From positions 124,001 through 188,000 of the forward strand of contig NZ_JTDI01000001.1 of the NCBI RefSeq assembly GCF_000802225.1: a DNA stretch of 64,000 nt. The letters run 5' to 3'. The notes under the pieces are model-generated. The model had not been told where the DNA came from and did not search any database. It saw nothing but the letters and a program-made list of their open reading frames with translations. The DNA comes from Novosphingobium malaysiense. Lineage in GTDB: Bacteria > Pseudomonadota > Alphaproteobacteria > Sphingomonadales > Sphingomonadaceae. Of the stretch, positions 43,783 through 52,595 are shown one piece after another (position 1 is the stretch's first letter; each line of letters opens with the position of its first letter). The position numbers and the translations under genes are program-made.

Positions 43783-44610
43783 TCAGGGCACAAATCCCAG
43801 GACTTCACCGATGCGGATGCCTCTCCGCCCGGTCTCGACGATTTCGCCAGTGACGTGCCCCGCTTCGTGCGAGGCCAGGAACGCGATGACACCTGCCTGT
43901 TCGGCAGCCGTCGCGCGCTCTGCGATGAGTTCCTCGTTCTGCACGAGCTTGACGAACTGCCCCCACCATTCGCGCTCCTGCTCGTCGAACGGGCGGCTTT
44001 CGCGAGGCGTCTTGCGCTCCGGCGCGGCGGTGCCGCCGGGGCTGAGACAATTCACCCGGATGTTCAGCGGCGCGAGTTCGACTGCCAGGCACTCGGTAAG
44101 CGCAACCACCGCGCCTTTGCAGGCCGAATAGGGGATGCGGTAGATCCCGCCCGCCGCCGCATTCGAGCCGACATTGACAATCGCACCGCCGCCGCTGGCC
44201 CGCATCGGTTCGATGACCGCGCGGCTGCACCAAAGGGCCGGCCAGAAAGAACGGTCGACTTCCGCCCGGATTTCCTCTTCCGAGTAATGCCAGTAGGGCT
44301 TGGCCCAGATCGTTCCGCCGACGTTGTTAACCAGCACGTCGAGCCGGCCGAAATTATCGGTCGCCGCAGTCATTGCCGCGCGGGCACCTTCCATGGTGCC
44401 CAGATCCCCCACGGCAGCGACGGCGCGGGCGCCCTCGGCCTCGATCGCCGCGACGGCCTCGGCGGCAGGGCCGGCCGCAAGATCGGCGACGACCACGCTC
44501 GCGCCTTCGCGCGCCAGGCGTAGCGCCGCCTCGTAGCCGATACCCTGGGCGGCACCGGTCACGACCGCGACCTTGTCTTCGAACCGACGGCGGAGAGACG
44601 TGGCGTTCAT
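43783..44610 (-). CDS. Short-chain dehydrogenase, BenD-like diol dehydrogenase
   Basis: 275 residues. TGAAQGIG near residue 20, NNVGG near 95, Ser in NVGSNAAAGG and YSACK as the catalytic Tyr-Lys pair. The C-terminal ERKTPRESRPFDEQE stretch resembles benzoate cis-diol dehydrogenases (BenD). Probably re-aromatises a cis-dihydrodiol made by the neighbouring Rieske oxygenase. Starts in an ATGA overlap with the GntR stop. Confidence 0.88.
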   Translation of the reverse strand: MNATSLRRRFEDKVAVVTGAAQGIGYEAALRLAREGASVVVADLAAGPAAEAVAAIEAEGARAVAAVGDLGTMEGARAAMTAATDNFGRLDVLVNNVGGTIWAKPYWHYSEEEIRAEVDRSFWPALWCSRAVIEPMRASGGGAIVNVGSNAAAGGIYRIPYSACKGAVVALTECLAVELAPLNIRVNCLSPGGTAAPERKTPRESRPFDEQEREWWGQFVKLVQNEELIAERATAAEQAGVIAFLASHEAGHVTGEIVETGRRGIRIGEVLGFVP

Positions 44611-45386
44611 GAAGTGCGGCGCCCCTTGCGCCGGGGCTTGTCCTCGGCCGCTGCCGCCTGGTCGGGGCCGACCATTCCGACTTTCTCGAAATACTGCGCC
44701 CATTCGTCGATCGAGGCGGAAATGTGCTGCTCGACCAGAGTGGCGGCGAGATCGCCGTCCCGGGCAAGGACGGCATCGACGATCGCCGTATGCTCGGCAT
44801 GCGGATCGCGTCCCCGAGAGGCTGAACGGGCGACCTCGAGGAAGAGATGCCGATAGCGCTCGTACTGCTGGTACGCCATCGACAGGAAGTAACGCAGCCA
44901 CTCCGAAGGCGATGCAGAGATGAGCGCAAGGTGGAAGGCGCGGTGGCGCTCTTCCCAGAGTTCCAGGACCTCCGGATTTTCGGGGTCGTTGGCGAACGCC
45001 GTCGTCGTCTTGCCGAGAAGGTGGAAGGCAGTCACGACCCCGGCTTCCCAATCTTCGTCGCCACATTCCACGGCCTGCCGGATAGCTTCCTTTTCCAGCA
45101 GTACCCGGATGCGGTTGAGGTCCAGCAGTTCCTGCGGCGAAATGCTCCTCACGCGGAAACCGCGCTGTCCTTCGGCCACGACTAGCCGATCGGCCATGAG
45201 CATCGTCAGCGCCTCGCGAAGAGTGCCGCTGCTCACATCGTAGTCGTGCTTGAGATGTTCGACGCGCAGCTTTTCATGCGGGGTCAATCGCCCCCGGATG
45301 ATGTCGTTCTTCAGTTCGTTGTAGGTTCTGGCAATCAGTGTGCCGTCCCTCGCATTCCCGGTCATCAGCCCGCGTCCTTTCGACAT
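44607..45386 (-). CDS. GntR family regulator, FCD-type
   Basis: 259 residues. N-terminal winged helix (IARTYNELKNDIIRG, then KLRVEHLKHDYDVSSGTLREALTML) and a C-terminal helical FCD effector domain with the Asp/His metal-type residues (RHRAFHLALI, HTAIVDAVL). It lies inside the oxygenase operon, eight bases after the beta subunit stop and overlapping the next gene by four bases, so it is produced together with the enzymes it may control. Confidence 0.9.
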   Translation of the reverse strand: MSKGRGLMTGNARDGTLIARTYNELKNDIIRGRLTPHEKLRVEHLKHDYDVSSGTLREALTMLMADRLVVAEGQRGFRVRSISPQELLDLNRIRVLLEKEAIRQAVECGDEDWEAGVVTAFHLLGKTTTAFANDPENPEVLELWEERHRAFHLALISASPSEWLRYFLSMAYQQYERYRHLFLEVARSASRGRDPHAEHTAIVDAVLARDGDLAATLVEQHISASIDEWAQYFEKVGMVGPDQAAAAEDKPRRKGRRTS

Positions 45387-45393
45387 GGTGTCC

Positions 45394-45918
45394 TCACAAG
45401 AAGAACAGGAGGTTCTTGTTGCGCGAGACACGTTCGTCGAGGTCGACGCGTCGCGCAAGCAGGCGCAGCGCGCCCGCCTCGTCCCGGTGCAGGGTATCTT
45501 CTCGCCCGAAGACGACCTGCTCGTGCTCGTAGAGCCTGCGGAACCTGGAGACGATGCCATAGGAGAGGACGCGCAGTTGCCCTTCCTGTTCACCGTGGAA
45601 TGCCGAAACGTTTGCGACCACGCGGCGTAAACGCTGTAGCGGGTCGAGCATCGTCTGCAGGCCGGATTCGAACTGCCGCACGCGCATGGACAGCACGTCG
45701 AAGTTGTCGTCGTAGATGAACAGGGTGCCGCTTTCGGCAGGGCGCCGGTCGCGCCGGAAGCGCTCCTCGTGCACGACCACCTGGTAGCGGACCGCAGGGT
45801 CCACCATCGTGTCGAGCCATTCGCGCATGCCATGGCCATCCAGCAAGCGCGCTTCGCTGTACAGGAACTGCTCGACTTCGTGATGAAGCTCGAGACTTAC
45901 GGGGCGGTCGTTCGACAT
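45394..45918 (-). CDS. Aromatic-ring-hydroxylating dioxygenase beta subunit
   Basis: 174 residues, PF00866-type beta subunit: EVEQFLYSEARLLDGHGMREWLD near the start and RVVANVSAFHGEQEGQLRVLS in the core, as in naphthalene and biphenyl dioxygenases. Pairs with the NahAc-like alpha subunit 25 bases upstream. No ferredoxin is adjacent. Confidence 0.92.
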   Translation of the reverse strand: MSNDRPVSLELHHEVEQFLYSEARLLDGHGMREWLDTMVDPAVRYQVVVHEERFRRDRRPAESGTLFIYDDNFDVLSMRVRQFESGLQTMLDPLQRLRRVVANVSAFHGEQEGQLRVLSYGIVSRFRRLYEHEQVVFGREDTLHRDEAGALRLLARRVDLDERVSRNKNLLFFL

Positions 45919-45943
45919 AGTCCGGTCCTTGATCCGAAAGGCG

Positions 45944-47263
45944 CTACTTGCGCAGCGTCGCCTGCTTCCAGTTGGCGGTGGTCGCCTCGAGCTCGGTCCA
46001 GTCGTCCGAGGAGAGGCAATCGGCGTAGGCGCGGTAGAAGCCGCGCTGGGCCATCTCGCTCATGAACGGACCGATGACGCCCGGAAGCGCCGGGTCCTCG
46101 CGCTCCTGCCCCAGCCCCATCTGCAGGTTGAGATCCCCCTGCCGCGTCACGAAGCCCCGGTTGGGCCGGGTCGCGTACTCGAAGTTGTCGAGATCGTCGC
46201 CTTCCAGCATGCCTGCCGGGCCGAAGGTCCGGTGCGAGGCGACGGCCAGCCTGCGCTTGAGATCGTCCGGCATCTCCTTTTCGGCGATCGGCCAAGTCAT
46301 GACCTCGATCTTGTCCGGCCCGAGAGGGTGCCAGACCTTGAACACCATGATCCCGAAAAGATACGAGATGTTGGGAAAAATGCTGGCATCCCAGTTGTTT
46401 GTATAGAGACGGGCAATGTCCGGCCCCTTGCTCTGGGCCAGCAGCGCTGCGCGCTTTTCCATCCACGGCGCCAGCTCGGGGCATTCGTGCAGCAAAAGCG
46501 CCGGCCCGAAATTGTTGATGATCCCCAGCCCGTGCCCGTAGCGCGACGTCATCTGAAAGCTTTTCTCGTCGCCGATGAACGACGCCTGCGGCGGTACCTC
46601 TCCCATCATCGCCGCCAGGACCGGCGCATGCGTCCATCCGACATGATAGGCATCGCCGATGAAGTTTTCCGTCGGCGACTTCCAGTTGGCGTTGAGGATC
46701 GTGCGCGACGGCGGCCCCAACAGCTCGACGCCGCCGGGGACGTCGGCCCAGATATCGAAATACCAGGCCGCATCGCCGAGGTAGTCGGGAAGCGAGGGAG
46801 CAGCGGCATCCATACAGCCGAAAATGAAGCCGTGGTAGGAATCGACCAGCGGCACCTCGCGCAGGCCCAGCTTGCACTTGTCGAAATCGGGCCCGTAGAT
46901 CGCCTCTTCGACCGGAACGGCCGACAACCCGCCATCCACGCCGAACGCCCAGCCGTGATAGGAGCAGGACATACCCTTGGAATTGCCCGATTCCGACGGG
47001 CAGAGGCGCATGCCGCGATGGGTGCACACGTTCAGGAAAGCCTTGATGGACTTGTCGCGCTGGCGCCAGACGATCACTTCGTCCTCGCCCATCTTGGTGA
47101 CGACGAAGTCCCCGACATTGGGGATCAGGCTTTCATGCGTGAGGAACAGCCAGCAACGGGCGAAGATGCGCTCGAGTTCGAGCTTGTAGATGTCGGGGTC
47201 CCCGAAAATGCGGCGGTTTTGCGTCGCGTTGTCGACGTCGACGAAGTCCCTGATATCAATCAT
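45944..47263 (-). CDS. Naphthalene/PAH dioxygenase-type Rieske alpha subunit
   Basis: 439 residues, strongly like NahAc. Rieske ligands Cys80-x-His82 and Cys100-x2-His103. Catalytic Asp204, His207 and His212 in NFIGDAYHVGWTH sit one residue off the NahAc numbering. Further NahAc-like blocks are QMTSRYGHGLG, MPDDLKRRLA and RTFGPAG. Inserts O2 into an aromatic ring as a cis-dihydrodiol, with NADH electrons through the ferredoxin (40.1 kb) and reductase (50.1 kb). The start ATG at 47263 overlaps the isomerase stop (ATGA). Confidence 0.95.
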   Translation of the reverse strand: MIDIRDFVDVDNATQNRRIFGDPDIYKLELERIFARCWLFLTHESLIPNVGDFVVTKMGEDEVIVWRQRDKSIKAFLNVCTHRGMRLCPSESGNSKGMSCSYHGWAFGVDGGLSAVPVEEAIYGPDFDKCKLGLREVPLVDSYHGFIFGCMDAAAPSLPDYLGDAAWYFDIWADVPGGVELLGPPSRTILNANWKSPTENFIGDAYHVGWTHAPVLAAMMGEVPPQASFIGDEKSFQMTSRYGHGLGIINNFGPALLLHECPELAPWMEKRAALLAQSKGPDIARLYTNNWDASIFPNISYLFGIMVFKVWHPLGPDKIEVMTWPIAEKEMPDDLKRRLAVASHRTFGPAGMLEGDDLDNFEYATRPNRGFVTRQGDLNLQMGLGQEREDPALPGVIGPFMSEMAQRGFYRAYADCLSSDDWTELEATTANWKQATLRK

Positions 47264-47859
47264 GGGCAAATCTCCGCGAGATGTTCGTCGAGGAAGTCCA
47301 GACGGTCGTTGCCCCACCAGAGCTCATCACCGACGATCATGATCGGGGCTCCGAAGACGCCCCTTGCCTGGGCCTTTTCATTGCTTTCGGCATAGCGCTT
47401 CGCCGCTTCATCCGAGGCCGTGAAGGCGAGGAAGTCGTCGCCGTTCCAGCCCATCTCGGCAGCGACGGCGCGCAGGACCTCCTCCTTGCCATGGAGCCCG
47501 CCTGAGCCGAACGTCGCCCGCCACATCGCAGTGACATAGGCCTCTGCCTGCCCCCTATCGATGGCATAGAAGGTGCCCTTGTTGGCCGGTTCGGAATTGG
47601 GGGCGCCTTCCTGCGAGAACGCGAGGGACGTGCCGTAACGCTTTCCCCACCGCTGGAAATCGGCAATCGCATATTTCAGCTTGGAGGGGATGGCCGCGGT
47701 CGGCGGTGCGGTGTTGCCCGCGGCCAGTTTTGCCGCGTTGAGATCAATCGGATGGTAGGCGATTTCGCACCCATGCTTGCGCGCGATCTCCGGCAGGCGG
47801 TGATGCGCGAAGAACGCATAGGGACTGACAAAGTCGAAATAGAAATCGATCGTCGGCAT
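47260..47859 (-). CDS. 2-hydroxychromene-2-carboxylate isomerase (NahD-like, DsbA fold)
   Basis: 199 residues, kappa-class glutathione-transferase/DsbA-like. FYFDFVSPYAFFAHHRL at the N-terminus, YHPIDL, and GDELWWGNDRL at the C-terminus are nearly the NahD blocks. Isomerises a hydroxychromene carboxylate to the hydroxybenzylidene pyruvate that the NahE-like enzyme cleaves. The ATG at 47859 starts the family sequence. Confidence 0.95.
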   Translation of the reverse strand: MPTIDFYFDFVSPYAFFAHHRLPEIARKHGCEIAYHPIDLNAAKLAAGNTAPPTAAIPSKLKYAIADFQRWGKRYGTSLAFSQEGAPNSEPANKGTFYAIDRGQAEAYVTAMWRATFGSGGLHGKEEVLRAVAAEMGWNGDDFLAFTASDEAAKRYAESNEKAQARGVFGAPIMIVGDELWWGNDRLDFLDEHLAEICP

Positions 47860-47869
47860 CGTCCTCTCC

Positions 47870-48700
47870 TCAGGCCGCCGTCTTGAGTTCGGCAAAGCCC
47901 ATGCCGGTGATCCACGCCTGCATGGCCTCGTAAGCGATGACGTCCGCCTTCGCGCCGGGCATCGCGCCCATCGCGCAGATCCAGTTCTTGATTTCGAGGC
48001 AGCCGTTGCCGCCCTCGGCCTCGACCATCTCGTCGGGCATAGCGATCAGGCCATCGACATCGCCCGCCACGCACATGTCGAGAATTCGCTGGTCGAGTTC
48101 GGCATTGACCCGGCCCATGCCGGTGCTGCCGACCCAGTGGCTGATCCCGCCGGTGCCATAAACCACCACCCGTTCGTCACCCTCCCACGATTCGATGGCG
48201 CGGCGAATGCTCTGGCCCACCTGGAAGGCGCGGCGGCTGGGCAGCAGGGGATCGACCCCGGCGTTGAGATAGACGGGGATCGTCTTGAGCCCCGGCACGT
48301 CGCGCACGGCGAGATGATAGGGAATGGCCACCGAGTGATCGACCGTCAGCGCCTTGGCATAGGCCCAGTCGATACCCTCGCCATAGCCCGTCTTCAGGAT
48401 GTGGTTGGCCAGCGGCACGTTGTTTTCGATCGGTGATCGTTCGATGCCGAGGAACGGCTCGACCGGGCCTTCGACATCGCCGATCGCGATAAGGTAGGCG
48501 GGGATGCAATGCGGCCCGAAGTTGGTGTAGTGATCGTCACCGATCACGATCACCGTGTCCGCGTTCAGATCTTTCACGCGCTGCACGATCGTCTCGAAGG
48601 CGTCGAACACCACCTTCGTCTGTGCCCGATCGGCCACGTCGCGGGCCATTGCCAGCATCGGATTGTGCGGCATCAGGAACCCGCCGACTACTTCTGCCAT
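47870..48700 (-). CDS. LigB-type catalytic subunit, class III extradiol dioxygenase (second copy)
   Basis: 276 residues. His12 in LMPHNP, GDDHYTNFGPHCIP with His57, GGISHW with His188 and CLEIKNW with Glu236, the LigB set. It stands in the place that type I NahC occupies in classic naphthalene operons, so it is the likely 1,2-dihydroxynaphthalene-type ring-cleavage enzyme. Sixty bases after its LigA partner. Parallels the LigB at 12.4 kb. Confidence 0.94.
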   Translation of the reverse strand: MAEVVGGFLMPHNPMLAMARDVADRAQTKVVFDAFETIVQRVKDLNADTVIVIGDDHYTNFGPHCIPAYLIAIGDVEGPVEPFLGIERSPIENNVPLANHILKTGYGEGIDWAYAKALTVDHSVAIPYHLAVRDVPGLKTIPVYLNAGVDPLLPSRRAFQVGQSIRRAIESWEGDERVVVYGTGGISHWVGSTGMGRVNAELDQRILDMCVAGDVDGLIAMPDEMVEAEGGNGCLEIKNWICAMGAMPGAKADVIAYEAMQAWITGMGFAELKTAA

Positions 48701-48760
48701 TTCCCATTCCTCTCGAATTCGCATTCCCGGGCCGATCGGATGGCCCTCAGGAACGGCGCG

Positions 48761-49021
48761 TCAGCGCGGCTGGTTGATCTTGGTGACGTATTCCATCATG
48801 TCGCCTTTCCCGGCGACGGCGTTGAACGACATCATCAGCAGCATCGGATTGACGCCCCGGTCAGCGAGCCCGGCAACATCCCAATCGAGCAGCAGCGCCC
48901 GCTCCTCGTCGTCGATCCTGAAATTGTTCAGGTAGGCCTCCGGCTCGGCGCGAAACGTCCCGGCATCGGCCGGATTGCTACATGCCTGCCAGAGCAGCTT
49001 TTCGATGGCGAAATTGCTCAC
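48761..49021 (-). CDS. LigA-type small subunit (second copy)
   Basis: 86 residues, like the LigA at 12.1 kb (IEKLLWQACSNP start, DDEERALLLDWD middle). Starts with GTG at 49021 behind a GGGAGAGA site. No ATG is available. Forms the lid over the LigB active site. Located 22 bases after the NahE-like gene. Confidence 0.88.
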   Translation of the reverse strand: MSNFAIEKLLWQACSNPADAGTFRAEPEAYLNNFRIDDEERALLLDWDVAGLADRGVNPMLLMMSFNAVAGKGDMMEYVTKINQPR

Positions 49022-49043
49022 GTCCGATCTCTCCCGTTTGGCC

Positions 49044-50045
49044 TCAGGCCGCTTCCGTGGCGCTCAACTGCTTGTCAAGCGCGGCCCAGCCCGAGCCCGA
49101 GATGCGCGCACCTTCCATGTATTCATCGGGCACGAAGAGGTAGGGCGGGCGGCAGGGGCCGGCCTTCATCCAGCCGCCGGCATCGATCCGCGCCTTTTCG
49201 AGGCCGATGTTGTACTTGTTGAATTCCTCGAAGTTGTTGCCCCCGGGGATCAACGGCCAGACCGTCTTGCCGATCGCATCGGAAAGTTCCGTCGCCGCAG
49301 CCCAGTCGCCCGAGGCCTTGGCCGCTACCACCGCGTCGCGCAGGCGCGCGGCAAGCTTGGGTCCGCAGGCCGCTCCGCTCGACCAGAACGCCGTCATCTG
49401 TTCAGGCGCCGCCTGGGCTGCACCGAGATAGACCGCCTCGATCGGCATCAGCCGCACGCGCCCTTCGACGGCCGCCAGATCGGCCTGCAGCGCCGGCACC
49501 GCGCCATGCTTGGCCATGACGACCTGCGGGATCTTCGACACTTCGGCCCAGAAGCTGGGCGAGAAGGGAAAACGGAATGCGGCGATATTGGCGTAGACGC
49601 AGATCGCCATGCCCGGCACGGCTTCTGCCACGTCCTGGAAGAAGCGCACGGCCGTCTTCTCGTCGGCGGCGCACCACATCGGCAGGCCGAGCATGGTGCC
49701 GCGCGCGCCTAGATCGTAGGCCTCGCGCGTCTGCTCTATGGTTTCGCGCGTGCCGAGGCTGGTGGTGCCGGTGAAGAAGGGAACGCGCCCCGCCGCGGCC
49801 TCAACGGCTGTCGCGACGAACTTGCGCTTTTCGGTGCGGGTCAGCGTGGCGCACTCGCCAAGCGTACCGAGCGAAAGGATGCCGTCTAGTCCGGCGTCGA
49901 TCATGCCTTCCACGGCCCGCGCGGTCTCTTCGGCATCGACCGTGTCGCTTGCGCGCCAGTCGGAGGCATTGTCCGTGGCAGGCGTGGGCATGATCGCCCA
50001 TGCGCCATGCACCTCATCGACAGTCATCAGGTTCTTGTTGGCCAT
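49044..50045 (-). CDS. trans-o-hydroxybenzylidenepyruvate hydratase-aldolase (NahE-like)
   Basis: 333 residues, DapA-superfamily barrel with the NahE-specific layout: NGAWAIMPTP-like start (HGAWAIMPTPATDNASDWR), TLGECATLT, the GTTSLGTRE block, tyrosine in CVYANIAAF (Tyr151) and Schiff-base Lys179 in QVVMAKH, with a C-terminal CRPPY segment. Releases pyruvate and an aromatic aldehyde (salicylaldehyde for naphthalene). GAGGAGGGG ribosome site at 50045. Confidence 0.95.
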   Translation of the reverse strand: MANKNLMTVDEVHGAWAIMPTPATDNASDWRASDTVDAEETARAVEGMIDAGLDGILSLGTLGECATLTRTEKRKFVATAVEAAAGRVPFFTGTTSLGTRETIEQTREAYDLGARGTMLGLPMWCAADEKTAVRFFQDVAEAVPGMAICVYANIAAFRFPFSPSFWAEVSKIPQVVMAKHGAVPALQADLAAVEGRVRLMPIEAVYLGAAQAAPEQMTAFWSSGAACGPKLAARLRDAVVAAKASGDWAAATELSDAIGKTVWPLIPGGNNFEEFNKYNIGLEKARIDAGGWMKAGPCRPPYLFVPDEYMEGARISGSGWAALDKQLSATEAA

Positions 50046-50064
50046 CAGGTCCCCTCCTCGGCAA

Positions 50065-51108
50065 TCAGTAGAATCGATCAAAATGGAGCTGGCTTGCCGG
50101 CACCTTGGCCTCGAGCATCAGCATGCGGTGAACAGCGTCGGTCATCGGCGGCGGGCCGCAGAAATAGTACTCGTATTGCGCAAAGCCCTCGCCGAGACTC
50201 TCGCGCACGAGATCGTGGATGAACCCGCGGTGGCCGGCCCATTCGGCCGCGCCCGAGGCCTCGTCGTCCGAAATTGCGAGGTGCAGTTCCACCCGGTCGC
50301 GCAGGGCAGGCTCGGCGCCGAGCATTTCTGCCACGCACATGTCGGTTGGCCCGCGACCGCCGTAGAAGAACATCACCCTGCGGCCGTCAAAGCGGCTGTC
50401 GGCGCCCAGGCCCCTGAGGATCGACATGACCGGCGACAGGCCGGAGCCGCCCGCGATGCAGACGATAGGCCGCTCTGTGTCGGTGCGCAGATAGCTGTTG
50501 CCGAAAGGCCCGTCGATTTCGATGGCAGTCCCGGCCGCCAGCCCGTCGAAGAGCGCTTCGGTGCCCTGCCCGCCGGGCACCCGCTTTATGATGAAGCGCC
50601 ACAGGCGTTCCTCGTTCGCGAGGTTGGACATGGAATAGGCGCGCGCGCCATCCACTCCCGGCAAGCGCAGCATGGCGAACTGGCCGGGCAGGAAACGGGC
50701 CGCCCCTTGCGAGCGGAACGTGAATTCGCTCATGTCCGGCGTCAGCTGGCGAACATCCTCGAAGATGGCGGTAAGAATCGCAGGGCATACCGGCACGGCA
50801 TCCGCGCTCAGGCGCACCTTGATCGTACAATCGCCGGTCGGCACCGTTTGGCACGCCAGTCGCCGGCCACGGCCGCGCTGACGATCAGAGATTCCCGGCG
50901 CCTGCGGCCAGGCATCATCGACGTCGCCTTCCACCAGTTCGAACTGGCAGGACCCGCAGCCGCCGGAATTGCACTCGTAGGGGAAGGCAACACCGCTCCG
51001 CAGGGCCGATGCGAGAACGGTATCGCCCGCGATGCAGCGGAACCCTTCGTCGCTCCCCTGAAGCCTGATGGTATGGGCCGCCCCGCGCTGCACGTTTGCT
51101 TCTCTCAT
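50065..51108 (-). CDS. Ferredoxin reductase, [2Fe-2S] plus FAD/NAD domains
   Basis: 347 residues. N-terminal plant-type ferredoxin domain with Cys46, Cys51, Cys54 and Cys86, then FAD domain (RAYSMSN) and NAD domain (VCIAGGSGLSPVMSIL), ending in YYFCGPPPMTDAV. NahAa/BphA4-type electron input for Rieske oxygenases; the only reductase of this kind in the window. First gene of the catabolic run, divergent from the LysR regulator. Confidence 0.94.
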   Translation of the reverse strand: MREANVQRGAAHTIRLQGSDEGFRCIAGDTVLASALRSGVAFPYECNSGGCGSCQFELVEGDVDDAWPQAPGISDRQRGRGRRLACQTVPTGDCTIKVRLSADAVPVCPAILTAIFEDVRQLTPDMSEFTFRSQGAARFLPGQFAMLRLPGVDGARAYSMSNLANEERLWRFIIKRVPGGQGTEALFDGLAAGTAIEIDGPFGNSYLRTDTERPIVCIAGGSGLSPVMSILRGLGADSRFDGRRVMFFYGGRGPTDMCVAEMLGAEPALRDRVELHLAISDDEASGAAEWAGHRGFIHDLVRESLGEGFAQYEYYFCGPPPMTDAVHRMLMLEAKVPASQLHFDRFY

Positions 51109-51207
51109 CCCTTCCCGACGCCAAATCCCGAAACCGACTGAATCATTTTTCTCGAGATTTTGATTTTTTCTCTTAATCCATCTATAAAATCAGTTGTCAA
51201 GCAATTC

Positions 51208-51223
51208 ATCATAGATTTTTGAT
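51208..51223. promoter_or_regulatory. Inverted repeat in the LysR/PAH operon control region
   Basis: ATCA (51208-51211), eight bases, TGAT (51220-51223), within an AT-rich stretch 100 bases upstream of the reductase start. Candidate LysR site. Short arms make it weak. Confidence 0.3.
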
Positions 51224-51345
51224 GGGGTTTTGCGCATGATGGCGGGACGCGGAGTTCGGACTGAAAAATCGGATACGCTCCTGCGGAAGGTGCAATTGCG
51301 GCGGTTTGCGGAGGATCGACCGCAGGGAACGAGAGGGTTGGAAGG

Positions 51346-52344
51346 ATGCATTTCAAGGGACTCGATCTGAATCTGCTGGTGGTGCTCGATGCGCTGCTCG
51401 AGGAAGTCAGCGTCTCCAAGGCGGCCCAGCGCCTGCACGTTTCGCAGCCGGCCATCAGCGCCGCACTCGCCAAGCTGCGCTGGCACACGGGAGACGAGCT
51501 GCTCGAGAAGATCGGGCGCACGGTCAGGCTCACCCCGCGCGCGAAGGAGATGATCAAGCCCCTCAAGGAGATCCTGTTCCAGATCGAGTCGACGGTAAAA
51601 GGGCAGTCGGAGATCAATCCGCAGACCCTGAGCCGCGACTTCTCGATTTCCATGACCACCTACTGCGCCCAGATCCTGCTGCCCAGCATGATCGACAGGC
51701 TCCAGGCCATCGCCCCCAACGTGACCTGCCAGGTCGAGGACATCGCTTTCGATTCGGTCACACGCATCAAGGGCGGGGCGCTAGACCTGTGCGTGACGTT
51801 CCTGCAGACCAAGCTGCTGAACCCGCGCGAGACCCTGGACGAGCTTTCCTACGTCCCGCTTTTCAGCGATCACTGGGTTCTGGTAAGTTCCAAGACGAAT
51901 CCCAAGGTCAAGCAGGGCATGAACTTCGATGCCTTCCGTGCGCTGCCCTATATCGAGGTCCGGCCGGGTGGCGTACCCAGCCTTGTCGAACGCACGCTTG
52001 ACCAGCTCACCAATCGCCCTCGCCCCGTCGTGAGCGTGCCGTCGTTCAGTCTTGCGATCCGCAGCGTGATCGACACCGATTGCGTGACGATCGTTCCGTC
52101 CCGGATCATCGACAGGCACACCCGCCCCCACCTCAATGTAGTCGACGCTCCCTTTGCAATTCCCGAGATAGACGAATGCCTCGTATGGCATTCACGCAAT
52201 GACGAGGAACCTGGGCATCGCTGGTTTCGCTCCCTCCTCGTCGACTGCGTGACGGAGATCATCAACGTCGGTGCCTTGGCGGATAGATGCCCCGACAAGG
52301 AAGGTGAAAAGACCGCTTCCGAACTCGATACGGAACCCGGTTGA
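51346..52344 (+). CDS. LysR-type regulator, NahR/NodD-like
   Basis: 332 residues. The start FKGLDLNLLVVLDALLEEVSVSKAAQRLHVSQPAISAAL-type helix-turn-helix is the NodD/NahR form (residues 4-45), followed by an effector domain. Divergent from the catabolic run with a 237-base control region. Probably activates the PAH-type operon in response to an aromatic acid such as salicylate (inference by analogy with NahR). The 25 residues at the C-terminus are charged and unlike the family core. Confidence 0.92.
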   Translation: MHFKGLDLNLLVVLDALLEEVSVSKAAQRLHVSQPAISAALAKLRWHTGDELLEKIGRTVRLTPRAKEMIKPLKEILFQIESTVKGQSEINPQTLSRDFSISMTTYCAQILLPSMIDRLQAIAPNVTCQVEDIAFDSVTRIKGGALDLCVTFLQTKLLNPRETLDELSYVPLFSDHWVLVSSKTNPKVKQGMNFDAFRALPYIEVRPGGVPSLVERTLDQLTNRPRPVVSVPSFSLAIRSVIDTDCVTIVPSRIIDRHTRPHLNVVDAPFAIPEIDECLVWHSRNDEEPGHRWFRSLLVDCVTEIINVGALADRCPDKEGEKTASELDTEPG

Positions 52345-52595
52345 CACGAATCCAGCCGGCCCGGCCGTCTTGAGATTTCACGGGCTGGGCACACTGGCCA
52401 GTTCAAGCGCGGGTGCAAGGCGCGCGCCGAACGGACGTACGACTTTGCACGACGTGTCAACCGCGTCGGGAACGCTGCGGGCTGCAAAACCGTTGGCTTT
52501 CATGAACACATTCGCGTCACGGCGAGAGCTCCCGCAATGCGGCTATGGCCTGCGGGCGTCCTGTTGGGTCCGAACCACCGCGAAAAGAGGTGATA

